From Bacillota bacterium (lineage in GTDB: Bacteria; Bacillota; Clostridia; Christensenellales; Christensenellaceae), in contig JAEYKI010000008.1 of NCBI GenBank assembly GCA_023408315.1, forward strand, positions 434,001 through 498,000: a DNA stretch of 64,000 nucleotides. The letters are read 5' to 3'. The notes beneath the pieces were generated by a model. The model did not search any database. It was not told the DNA's origin and was given only the letters and a program-made list of their open reading frames with translations. This document shows positions 41,861-50,015 of the stretch, piece by piece (within the stretch, counting starts at the first letter, position 1; every line of letters begins with the position of its first letter). A program made the translations under genes and the position numbers.

Positions 41861-42931
41861 ATGAAAAAGATATTGGCACTCGTTTTGGTAGTGGCCTTGG
41901 CGCTGTCACTGGCAGCGTGCGGAAGCAACGGAGCAGCCGCATCGGCCTCGCCATCTGCATCAGAAGCTGCATCGGCCTCACCGGCTGCATCGGCCAGCGT
42001 TGCCGACGCTTCGGCGGCTCCGGCTGGCAAAACCTACAAGGTCGCCATGGTGCTGGATTCCAGCATTTCAGACGGCGGCTGGGGCGCGGCCTGCTACAAC
42101 GCCATGGTATCCGCAGCCAAAGACCTGGGCTGGGAAACACAGTACACCGACAACATCAAGGTTGCGGATTATGTGCAGTCCATCGAAAGCTATGCCCAGC
42201 TGGGATATGACATGATATTCCTGCCCGGCAACCAGTACAGCGACGCCACCGTTCAGGTCGCCAAAGACTATCCGGATGTGAAGTTCGCGGTACTGAATGG
42301 TGCGGAAACGCTGCCCACAGACAACATCATGAGCATGCTGCCCAATGCGCAGCAAATTGGCTGGATAGCAGGCTCTCTGGCTGGCCTTATGTCTAAGAGC
42401 GAAGTACTCGGCTTCATCGGCGGCATGGAACTCGACACCACCAAAACCAAGCTTGCGTCCTATGAAGAAGCTGCCAAGGTCGTGAATCCCAACATCAAAG
42501 TACTCTCCGCTTACGCCGGTTCGTTCAACGACACCGCCAAAGGTATGGAGCTTGCAAACTCTATGCTGGGTGAAAAAGCCGACGTGTTCTTTGGCGATGC
42601 GTCCGCGGTTGACTCCGGCGCCCGCCAGGCGATTGACGCGGCCAACACCAAATCCGGCGCTGTCTCCGTATATGACATCGGACAGCCCGCCGATCTGCTT
42701 GGCCAGAACCCCTGCGTGATTTCCAGCGTGGTAACGGACAATGCCGGCATGCTCAAGATCTGCATGCAGGCTGTTGCGGACGGCAAGTTCGGCAATCAGG
42801 TTGTATACGGCTCGCTTGAAAACGGCTGCCTGAGCGTAGGCAAGATCAACAACGATCTCGTTTCCTCGGATATTCAGTCTAAATTCAATGCGTATGTCGA
42901 CCAGATGAAGGCCGGCAAATTCCCCGCCTAA
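41861..42931 (+). CDS. BMP family substrate-binding lipoprotein
   Basis: Captures the substrate outside the cell for the importer. The ATG at 41861 follows AAGGAGG. It has 356 residues: a lipoprotein signal with lipobox LAAC and lipidated Cys20, a Ser/Ala/Pro-rich tether of about 35 residues (21-58), then the Bmp domain (KVAMVLDSSISDGGWGAACYN; aspartates and the following aromatic residue are the family's base-binding start). Members bind purine nucleosides (PnrA, Med, BmpA). In most BMP operons this gene is first; here it is last. Confidence 0.93.
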   Translation: MKKILALVLVVALALSLAACGSNGAAASASPSASEAASASPAASASVADASAAPAGKTYKVAMVLDSSISDGGWGAACYNAMVSAAKDLGWETQYTDNIKVADYVQSIESYAQLGYDMIFLPGNQYSDATVQVAKDYPDVKFAVLNGAETLPTDNIMSMLPNAQQIGWIAGSLAGLMSKSEVLGFIGGMELDTTKTKLASYEEAAKVVNPNIKVLSAYAGSFNDTAKGMELANSMLGEKADVFFGDASAVDSGARQAIDAANTKSGAVSVYDIGQPADLLGQNPCVISSVVTDNAGMLKICMQAVADGKFGNQVVYGSLENGCLSVGKINNDLVSSDIQSKFNAYVDQMKAGKFPA

Positions 42932-43018
42932 CCGGTATTGATTGCTTAAGGGTAATCGGCTTAAAACATCAGATTTAAATGAGAAGCGGGCTGCCTGCAG
43001 CTCCTTCAAACCAAAGTT

Positions 43019-43050
43019 AAACCCCTTGTTTTGGATGAAGCAAGGGGTTT
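43019..43050 (+). terminator. Terminator of the BMP transporter operon
   Basis: Ten-base arms AAACCCCTTG/CAAGGGGTTT with a 12-base loop, then CTTTT. About 90 bases past the lipoprotein stop. Confidence 0.85.
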
Positions 43051-43127
43051 CTTTTAACCAACTTTACCGCAAAATTCATATCGGAATCCGCCTGTGATTA
43101 ACAAAAGATAAATAAATTCCGCCGGGA

Positions 43128-44576
43128 TTATTCCTGAATGCTCCTTTGTTTACGAAAAGCAATCGCGCCGATTATGATTGCAAAAACCACCGCTATGGCC
43201 GCAACAGTAAACGCACCGTGAATGCCGGATGTGATTGCCGCAGGCGAAGCCGAACTGGCGGATTGTCCATTCTCAATGTGGGTCATGCCCTGCGCTGCCA
43301 TTGTAAAGTAAGCGAATACAGCCCCCATTAGCGACGCCCCGGTTGTTTGGCCCAGGGTGCGCGAAAGATTCAAAAGCCCCGAAACAACTCCCCGCTGTTC
43401 GGGTTTTGCAGACGTCATGACGGCAGCGTTATTTGGGGTTTGGAAAAAGGCAAAACTTCCGTTGGAAACGGCAATCCGTATCGCAAATTCCATAGGGCTG
43501 GAGGATGGAGTCAGGGTTGTCATTAAAAAACATCCTACGCTAAAACCGGCCAGTCCCCAAAGCATTACGGGGCGGCTCCCAAACCGTGCCGCTGCCCTTC
43601 CGGCTACCGGGCCCAGCGCAGTAGTGGCGATTGGCCCCACCGCTGCCAGCAGTCCAACTTCAAACATAGGCAGCCCCTGCGCATTGGAGAGGAAGAATGG
43701 CAGAAGCAGGCCTATGCTCAATACCATTGCATAAGCGATTACGCTGATGCCCAAACTGCCGCTGATCATCCGGTCCTTAAATATACCAAAATCCACCAAT
43801 GGCGAAGAAGCATTTTTTTCAATGAGTATAAAGACAGCGGCGCTTATTAGGGCGAAAAGAATAAGGAGCAGCACGGCAAAGCTTAACCCTTGCGATTCGC
43901 TGAATGTAATTCCCAAATCGTAGCATGTGAGAGCGGCCCCCAACGCCAGCATGCCCAGCCAGTCAAAGCGCTGCCTTGGGCGGACGGCTTTTGGCTTGGG
44001 AAATTTTAGGGCAATGATAAACGTGATAATACCAATCGGGATGTTGACCAGAAAAATTATATGCCAGCCAAATAAACCGATAAGGATACCGCCCAACGAA
44101 GGCCCAAGGGCAATTCCTATCGTGAGTACGGATGTTAAGATGCCCATCGTCTGCGGAATCTTTTCTTTGGGAACCACATCGCCCACCAGCGCGAAAGACA
44201 GCGCCATGAGTATCGCCGCTCCGACCCCCTGCAGGGCGCGGGCAGCTACAAGCATATAGATAGAAGAAGACAACCCACAGGCCAGTGATGCGGCTGTAAA
44301 AATTAAGATTCCCCATAAATAGAGCCATTTTTTACCGAACATATCTCCAATGCGTCCAATCCCCACAATCAGAGTGGTGATTGACAGTAAATAACTGAGA
44401 ACGGTCCATTGAACGCTTGAAAAATCCGTATTCATCGCCTTCGCAATGGCGGGCAATCCGACGTTAACTATGTTTGTATCAATAGATGTCATCAATGTAG
44501 TCAAAGAAAGTCCAAATAAAATCAGGCCGGAGCTTTTTTTTAGCTTTTGCGAAGAAATCCCTTGATTTATTTTCAT
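43128..44576 (-). CDS. MFS drug efflux transporter, DHA2 (14-helix) family
   Basis: Proton-driven exporter of 482 residues with 14 predicted helices. I start at the ATG at 44574-44576, after GCAGGAG; the frame continues 20 codons further without support. Family motifs: TTLMTSIDTNIVNVGLPAI (motif D1 region, helix 1), SYLLSITTLIVGIGRIGDMFGKK (motif A) and RALQGVGAAILMALSFALVGDV (motif B), then IALGPSLGGILIGLFGWHIIFLVNIPIG (motif C) in pieces. No regulator adjacent. Substrate unknown; such pumps often extrude cationic or amphipathic drugs. Confidence 0.9.
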   Translation of the reverse strand: MKINQGISSQKLKKSSGLILFGLSLTTLMTSIDTNIVNVGLPAIAKAMNTDFSSVQWTVLSYLLSITTLIVGIGRIGDMFGKKWLYLWGILIFTAASLACGLSSSIYMLVAARALQGVGAAILMALSFALVGDVVPKEKIPQTMGILTSVLTIGIALGPSLGGILIGLFGWHIIFLVNIPIGIITFIIALKFPKPKAVRPRQRFDWLGMLALGAALTCYDLGITFSESQGLSFAVLLLILFALISAAVFILIEKNASSPLVDFGIFKDRMISGSLGISVIAYAMVLSIGLLLPFFLSNAQGLPMFEVGLLAAVGPIATTALGPVAGRAAARFGSRPVMLWGLAGFSVGCFLMTTLTPSSSPMEFAIRIAVSNGSFAFFQTPNNAAVMTSAKPEQRGVVSGLLNLSRTLGQTTGASLMGAVFAYFTMAAQGMTHIENGQSASSASPAAITSGIHGAFTVAAIAVVFAIIIGAIAFRKQRSIQE

Positions 44577-44798
44577 AAATTGCTGTCTCCTGCTGCAATT
44601 GAAAAATTTTTTGTCAAAACAAGCCTGACCCTGCATATAATTATATTTTTATATACCATTCTTCGCAATAGTTTTATTATTAAAACAGGCCTTGATACTT
44701 TCCAATACCGCAGACTCAGTTAAGGCCATTTTGTAAGCTTTTCAAAACATAACAAACCTGATATAGCCAGCTTTCGAATATAAACCCCCATGCGCCCT

Positions 44799-44814
44799 GC
44801 GGGGCACAGCCCCC
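44799..44814. repeat. GC-rich hairpin of the short repeat family
   Basis: GGGGC/GCCCC with ACA loop then CAAATTATTTTA, eight bases from the stop of the nitroreductase-like gene. Matches the second hairpin of the repeats at 10.84 and 17.68 kb. Confidence 0.4.
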
Positions 44815-44822
44815 AAATTATT

Positions 44823-46019
44823 TTACTGCACAATTAAATCCCGCACATCCCGCCGCATGCTTTGGGATACGTCCTGCGCCGGTTTACCAAGGCGAAAAAG
44901 CATCTGTATGGTCTCGCCGTTTTGCGCGTATTCGCTGTGTATCCGGGTATATGGGCCCTGCATTTCCGGGTACTCCTCCAGCGCCTGGGATAAAGGCTGC
45001 ATCACAATGCCCGCCGCATGCTCGGCAAGCACCAGCCTGCTATATGCCATGCCGCTTAAAACCTGGCTTTTTCGGCTGTTGCCATCTGTTTTAATCATCG
45101 CGTAGGCGGGCGTGTTGTCAACGGACTTTTGTGTGGACTGTAAAAACATATCAGAAGCCCCCTTGCCGCTGTTAAGGGACGGGAACACCGTCACCAGCCC
45201 CTGCATCACGTGCACCATAATGCCCGTGGTTCCCTGCCCTTCCACAGAAAAACCGTAGCGGTATTGGTTCTTCTGGTATTCATTGGAGCGGAAAATTTCG
45301 TTCGCCTCTTGCATTACGCGGTCCACTCCCGCTTCAATGGCCGCCGCCTGCATCGCAAGCTCGCCCAGTTCTTCCATATCCTTTTTTTGATCAAATATTT
45401 GCAGGGTTACTACGTCTTGCTCCGTGGCTGTGCTTTGCAGCGCGCTTATCTCTCCCGCCAAAAGCGGCCCGGCCTGGTACGGCCCCCTGTTGGTATCCGG
45501 CATAAACATATAAGCGTACAGCGGGCTGTCTGCGGGCTGTGTTTTCTCAATTGTAACCTTTGCCACCGGCAGTGCATCCATGCTCTGCACAATATTGTTT
45601 TCATCATAGTCCCCGTTTGGGAACAGGCTCAAATGAACGTTATATCCAAGCTGCTTACCCGCTTCCGCCACATATTCCAAAAACGCTCCCTGCGTAATCA
45701 TCATCTGGCGTGCTTGGGGATCAACTTCTTTTGTCAGGCGGGCGGAATCCGCGTACAGGTAAAAAACTGTATCGTCCGCCGCATCCAGCCGTATCTTCCA
45801 TGGCTGCATGTTGTGGTTGTTGGCCGCCAGAAGCCCATGAGCAGCCAACTGGATTCTTGGTTCGCCAAATTCCTGGTAATATCGCCGGTCCCACGGCTCC
45901 AGATAGCTCTGCTTTTCAAATATGCCGCTGATCAAAAATACGGATGCAAACAGTGCGGCCAAAATTACGCATACGGTGAGGATTGCAATTTTCCCTTTTT
46001 TCATTTTCTTACGAATCAA
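44823..46019 (-). CDS. Membrane-anchored nitroreductase-like protein (Acg family)
   Basis: A protein of 398 residues with one N-terminal membrane helix (10-32) and an extracytoplasmic or cytoplasmic-face catalytic part. The segments AAHGLLAANNHNMQPWKIRL (near 58-77) and MPDTNRGPYQAG (near 172) match Acg-like flavin nitroreductases, which keep the FMN-binding fold but may not reduce substrates. Start TTG at 46017-46019 after GGAGGGG; it overlaps the regulator gene's 3' end by 11 bases, so the two are one operon. A membrane anchor is unusual for the group. Function unknown. Confidence 0.7.
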   Translation of the reverse strand: MIRKKMKKGKIAILTVCVILAALFASVFLISGIFEKQSYLEPWDRRYYQEFGEPRIQLAAHGLLAANNHNMQPWKIRLDAADDTVFYLYADSARLTKEVDPQARQMMITQGAFLEYVAEAGKQLGYNVHLSLFPNGDYDENNIVQSMDALPVAKVTIEKTQPADSPLYAYMFMPDTNRGPYQAGPLLAGEISALQSTATEQDVVTLQIFDQKKDMEELGELAMQAAAIEAGVDRVMQEANEIFRSNEYQKNQYRYGFSVEGQGTTGIMVHVMQGLVTVFPSLNSGKGASDMFLQSTQKSVDNTPAYAMIKTDGNSRKSQVLSGMAYSRLVLAEHAAGIVMQPLSQALEEYPEMQGPYTRIHSEYAQNGETIQMLFRLGKPAQDVSQSMRRDVRDLIVQ

Positions 46020-46683
46020 AATTTACCCCTCCATTATTCAACAAGATTGAATCCGTCAACAACCTGAAAGCCGAAGACACAAGTTCCTGAGGCGTTATAC
46101 CGTGGTAATTCAACAGGTACTTTTCTTTAATCTTTGCCGTGTTAAACACGCCGTTTGTACACGCCCATAAAACAAGCGCGGTTTTCCGCACATCCATGTC
46201 TTTGCGGAATGTGCCTTCCTCCACTCCCTGCTTCAGCGCAGCGGTCAGGTAACCAAGTATTTTTTCGCCCAATGCGTAGCATTCGGCCTTGGACTCGTCC
46301 GGTACGCCTTTTTCAAAATCCTGCTCGCTGTTCTCGTACTGCATAATCGCGCTGAAATAATGGGCGTGCTCATTGCTGAAACAGAAAAGAACGCGGGAAA
46401 GCCGCCGTATCTTTTCTAAAGCATCCACCGGTTCTCCGCCCTCCTGCCGGGATTCCAGCATTTCAATCAACAGCCGGTAACCTCGCACCATCACCTCAAA
46501 ATAGATCTGCTCCTTGCTGTTGAAATACACATAAACCGTCCGCTTGCTGAATTCGGCTTCCCTTGCCACATCGTCCATTGTTGCCGCATCGTATCCTTTG
46601 GTAAAAAACACCCGCTCCGCGGCGTCAATGATATCGTTCTTTTTGATTTCTATTTCCTTTACCTTCCGGTCGTTAATCCCCAA
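46009..46683 (-). CDS. TetR/AcrR family regulator
   Basis: DNA-binding repressor, 224 residues from the TTG at 46681-46683, which has a GGAGG eight bases before it; a GTG three codons earlier is too near that site. HTH: KKNDIIDAAERVFFTKGYDAATMDDVAREAEFSKRTVYVYF in pieces, residues 15-58. The C-terminal ligand domain is unremarkable. Upstream DNA is very AT-rich and could hold its operator. It leads the operon with the nitroreductase-like gene and probably controls it. Confidence 0.9.
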   Translation of the reverse strand: MGINDRKVKEIEIKKNDIIDAAERVFFTKGYDAATMDDVAREAEFSKRTVYVYFNSKEQIYFEVMVRGYRLLIEMLESRQEGGEPVDALEKIRRLSRVLFCFSNEHAHYFSAIMQYENSEQDFEKGVPDESKAECYALGEKILGYLTAALKQGVEEGTFRKDMDVRKTALVLWACTNGVFNTAKIKEKYLLNYHGITPQELVSSAFRLLTDSILLNNGGVNFDS

Positions 46684-46785
46684 CCAAGCCACCTCCGCGC
46701 AATAAAATACATTTAATTAACACTTATTACACTATTAGTTTACTTAATTGCATTTAAAGTGTCAAGTGTTTTTAAATATAAAAAA

Positions 46786-46810
46786 GCGCACATCCATAAA
46801 AAATGTGCGC
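46786..46810 (-). terminator. Terminator after the six-helix membrane protein
   Basis: GCGCACAT/ATGTGCGC stem followed on the minus strand by TTTTTT. It separates the TetR/membrane-protein operon from the next TetR gene. Confidence 0.85.
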
Positions 46811-46837
46811 GGTTTGTAAACATTCAGTTTCATGCTT

Positions 46838-47569
46838 TTAAGATTGGTTTTCGGCGGCCTCTTTCCTGAAATATTGCCCGGTAAAGATGCCAAGCAATAT
46901 AAGCGCGGTCAGGTCTATCGCGATAACCACCACCTCAAACCTGTATTCCCTGAGCACGCCATACAGAACGCTCATAATAACCAGCGTGGCAACGGTTGCC
47001 GCAAAACAAAGGATACCGGTCCAGCGTATCTTGTTCTGCGCTCCCCTTCCCTTAAATACCAAAGCCAGAAACAGCAGGGATATGGACATCAGTATATAAC
47101 CAAACTCCTCCAAAACAATAAACGCGCCGTGCGGATTATACTGCGTCCACAGGGCGATCCCGTCGGTTTCACCGTTCAGTACAGCCGGCTGTATGATGGA
47201 CACCTGCATAAAATAATCCAGGGAAATAATTCCGGCGGAAAGGCATGCAAATGCCACGGCGATGCGGCTGTACAGCTTTTTGCCGCCGCTTGTATGCTGG
47301 TCTATGCAGACTGTCAGTATCACAAAAGCCAGCACCAGCGCGATAGCCGGGTACATCCAGTAATAATCCCTGGGGAACCGCGATGCAATATCCGCATACG
47401 GGTATGGTATGCCCCCGGTTACAAATGGGCCTGAGATGGGCGGCGTACACATGGCAACGCCGAATGTGGCGGCGGCCAGAACAGCCAGCAGAACCGCGGT
47501 CACAAAGCCGGGGTTCGCCCGCGCGCCTTCTTTGGTTTGCTTCAAAACAGCCGTATTGGATTCTTTCAT
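46838..47569 (-). CDS. Uncharacterised six-helix membrane protein
   Basis: A 243-residue protein I do not recognise. Helices at about 22-42, 72-90, 102-122, 150-170, 180-202 and 210-232, with a Pro/Gly/aromatic-rich outside loop (PPISGPFVTGGIPYPYADIA) after helix 1 and a loop PHGAFIVLEEFGY before helix 4. It lies 44 bases downstream of a TetR gene and shares its transcript. It is probably what that regulator controls. DUF4386-like or similar small membrane families are candidates only. Confidence 0.75.
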   Translation of the reverse strand: MKESNTAVLKQTKEGARANPGFVTAVLLAVLAAATFGVAMCTPPISGPFVTGGIPYPYADIASRFPRDYYWMYPAIALVLAFVILTVCIDQHTSGGKKLYSRIAVAFACLSAGIISLDYFMQVSIIQPAVLNGETDGIALWTQYNPHGAFIVLEEFGYILMSISLLFLALVFKGRGAQNKIRWTGILCFAATVATLVIMSVLYGVLREYRFEVVVIAIDLTALILLGIFTGQYFRKEAAENQS

Positions 47570-47613
47570 TATTCCAACAACACCTCATCTTTCAAAAAAT
47601 TAATTAATATCTT

Positions 47614-48192
47614 TTATTTTTTCAGCAGATACTCAATCATCCTGTCCGCATCTGCATACAGATCCTCTTTATGTACGCCGTTATCGTAAAAATATAGAAC
47701 CAACGCGCCATGCATGGCATAAATAATGGTTTTCATAACAACAACAACGTCCGCTTCCGGCAGATGCCAGTTTTGCGCCAGATTCGCAAACCCCCGCATG
47801 TTAATGCTGTTAAAATCAAATCCTTTTGGCAAAGCGCTTTTTCCCTGGCGGAGCCGGTATGTATAGAAAAATTCGAATATATGGGGATGCTGCACGTAAT
47901 AGTCTATATACCGGCGGCACAGCGTTTTAAAATCTTCGGCGCTGCTGATCTCCACCGGAAAGTTCTGCATCATGTGCGCCATTACGTCCTGCAGCATAAC
48001 GCCCTTTGTTTCCAGCAGCAAGTCGCCTGTGTCCGCAAAATAATTGTATATAGCGGCGTAGGAATACCCCGCCATATCTGCCACCCTGCGGACGGATACG
48101 TTCTCCACGCCTTCCGTTACAATGATTTCCCTGGCTGCTTCCAAAAAAGACGACCGTACCTTCCGGCCTCTTTGAATCTGTTTTTCATTCAT
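47614..48192 (-). CDS. TetR family regulator
   Basis: 192 residues from the ATG at 48190-48192 (GGAGAG six bases before). HTH at residues 10-55: SFLEAAREIIVTEGVENVSVRRVADMAGYSYAAIYNYF in pieces. The longer frame upstream runs through the promoter region and is rejected. Ligand domain shows no known signature. First gene of an operon with the six-helix membrane protein. Confidence 0.9.
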   Translation of the reverse strand: MNEKQIQRGRKVRSSFLEAAREIIVTEGVENVSVRRVADMAGYSYAAIYNYFADTGDLLLETKGVMLQDVMAHMMQNFPVEISSAEDFKTLCRRYIDYYVQHPHIFEFFYTYRLRQGKSALPKGFDFNSINMRGFANLAQNWHLPEADVVVVMKTIIYAMHGALVLYFYDNGVHKEDLYADADRMIEYLLKK

Positions 48193-48324
48193 TTGCGCTC
48201 TCCGTTTATTAAACACCGTTATTATATTTAATATTATTAAATTATTTAACAATGTTAATGCTACTCCAGAAGAAATCATTTGTAAAGTACTTTTTTTCCA
48301 TATGCCGGAATTTAATTAAAAAAA

Positions 48325-48346
48325 GGCTGTTCATTTCTGGACAGCC
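48325..48346 (-). terminator. Terminator after the secreted repeat protein
   Basis: GGCTGT/ACAGCC stem followed by seven Ts on the minus strand, about 40 bases past the stop. Confidence 0.85.
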
Positions 48347-48383
48347 CCCTCCGTAAAATGTGTACTTGCACTGCAAATTTATT

Positions 48384-49862
48384 TTAAGCTCCCGTCAGAA
48401 TTCTGAGCGTGCCAAACGCTTCGTCCAACTCCTTCATGCCCTCGTCGTCCAGAGCCGAAAGATATACCGCCACAATATACCCGTTCTTTTCAAATATATA
48501 AATTTTGTCTTTTATTGTATAAGAGCCAATTTTGTAAGAGCATTGCAATTCTGCGCCGTCAAGCCCGCAAATGCTTGCCTCTGCCAGGCTGTCCACCGTT
48601 ATTTTATCAGAAAAAAGCGGTATGGCTTCCGCTTCCAGGGCCGCGTAATCCATCGCACTGCCGGAATATCCGTCCATTTTAAACATATCCACGCTTATCT
48701 CATCCGTAAATCCTGTTTTGTATCCCTTGGGATGTTTGTACGCCACAAAATTCAGGGTGGATCCTTCTTCCTCCAGCGACTCGCGGACGGCGTCCGGGTC
48801 CCGGTAGATGGCCTTATACGCTTCAAACACCTGCATGCTGTATTTGTTAATGGCCTCACGTTCGTTCGTCGCGGTATAGCCTTCCGGAAAACTGAGCGTA
48901 AATCCGCCGGTCCTGTTGGAATATGTCTGCCCCGTAATGTCGCCCATATCTTTAAGTTCAGAACCGGCCGTAATCTTGGCGGTCTGTACGGCTTTTGCCA
49001 TTTCATTCAGTTCGGCTTTTTTGGCTGACGACGCCGTTATGCTGATCAGCCAGCCGTTGTTTTGAACCAGATAAATCTTCTGCGTCACCTTGTAGTCCTG
49101 CACGTTCACCGTAGCGGTAATCAGCGCGGCCTTTGTGCCGTTCAGCTTTATGGATTGGGGGTCCTGCACCTTGGTATACCCTGCCGTTTTGCTCATGGTA
49201 AGCTTCACGTAATCCGCAATATCCATAATATTACCTGGGAATTCGGAAGTCATCTGCTGCATGTTCACTGCCATGTTGGAATTATACCCCTCGCTATAGC
49301 CGGTTGAATGCTTGCTGGCGGAAAACACCGGAATCACGCCGGATTGCACCAGCCCGTTAAACCGTTCCGCGTCGCCATACGCATCCTGCAGCAGCGGGGA
49401 ATTTTTTACAATGTTCTCCCGTATCGCCTGCATGCCGTACGCCGTGTATCCCTCGGGAAAATCAAGCTGCAATCCCGCTGTTTCATTTACATATGTCTGC
49501 CCGGTAATGGCGCCAAACAAATCCGCCCGCGGCGTGGCGGTCGGGCTGGGGCTTGGCGAAGGTGCCGGCGCGGGCGTTGCGGCAGGCGTGGGCGTGGGGC
49601 TTGGCGTGGCCGTTGGCTCGGATGATGCGGGCTGGGTGGCGGCGGGCGCTGCGGCCGGAATAACGCCGCCCATCCAGTTGCTTACGGTATTATATACCGA
49701 GTTGCCGGTTTCAGCTATGCCGCCCGCTACAGCCGTAAACGTATCGCCCGCCTTTTCAATTATTCCCGGCGTATTGTCGCGGAACCAGATATAAATATCT
49801 TCACCCTGGGGCGCTATGGTAACCACAACAAAAATAAGTATAACAACGGCTACTTTTTTCAT
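48384..49862 (-). CDS. Secreted or membrane-anchored protein with two copies of an unknown domain
   Basis: 492 residues from the ATG at 49860-49862. An N-terminal hydrophobic helix (3-20), a low-complexity Pro/Thr/Ala/Ser linker (about 65-115), then two homologous halves of roughly 180 residues. Each begins with GxITGQTYxNxTxGxxLxFPEGYTA and contains a helix with a Lys/Tyr-rich start, ...SxNMAVNMQQM / EISVDMFKM..., and ends with a strand pair ...KIYLVQNNGWLISI / KIYIFEKNGYIVAV. No catalytic residues recognised; it looks like a lipoprotein-like sensing or binding module. It stands alone between two terminators. Confidence 0.75.
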   Translation of the reverse strand: MKKVAVVILIFVVVTIAPQGEDIYIWFRDNTPGIIEKAGDTFTAVAGGIAETGNSVYNTVSNWMGGVIPAAAPAATQPASSEPTATPSPTPTPAATPAPAPSPSPSPTATPRADLFGAITGQTYVNETAGLQLDFPEGYTAYGMQAIRENIVKNSPLLQDAYGDAERFNGLVQSGVIPVFSASKHSTGYSEGYNSNMAVNMQQMTSEFPGNIMDIADYVKLTMSKTAGYTKVQDPQSIKLNGTKAALITATVNVQDYKVTQKIYLVQNNGWLISITASSAKKAELNEMAKAVQTAKITAGSELKDMGDITGQTYSNRTGGFTLSFPEGYTATNEREAINKYSMQVFEAYKAIYRDPDAVRESLEEEGSTLNFVAYKHPKGYKTGFTDEISVDMFKMDGYSGSAMDYAALEAEAIPLFSDKITVDSLAEASICGLDGAELQCSYKIGSYTIKDKIYIFEKNGYIVAVYLSALDDEGMKELDEAFGTLRILTGA

Positions 49863-49946
49863 GATTCCATCGTCCCCCCGCAATAAAAGATCAATATAAA
49901 TACAGTAAAGAGGCTGTATGTATTATAGCATACAGCAATAAAAAAA

Positions 49947-49972
49947 GCCGTTAAATTTTAACAATTTCCGGC
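49947..49972 (-). terminator. Terminator after the RamA-like gene
   Basis: GCCG/CGGC stem with an inner AAATT/AATTT stem, followed by eight Ts on the minus strand. Confidence 0.85.
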
Positions 49973-50015
49973 TTCTTTATATGTACCAAATTATACTGCG
50001 TTCTATCCCGCCTGT

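Noticed and set aside
49505..49680. Low-complexity repeat at the Pro/Thr/Ala linker as a DNA repeat or CRISPR-like array
   Set aside because: It is in-frame coding sequence for a disordered linker; no regular spacer-repeat spacing.
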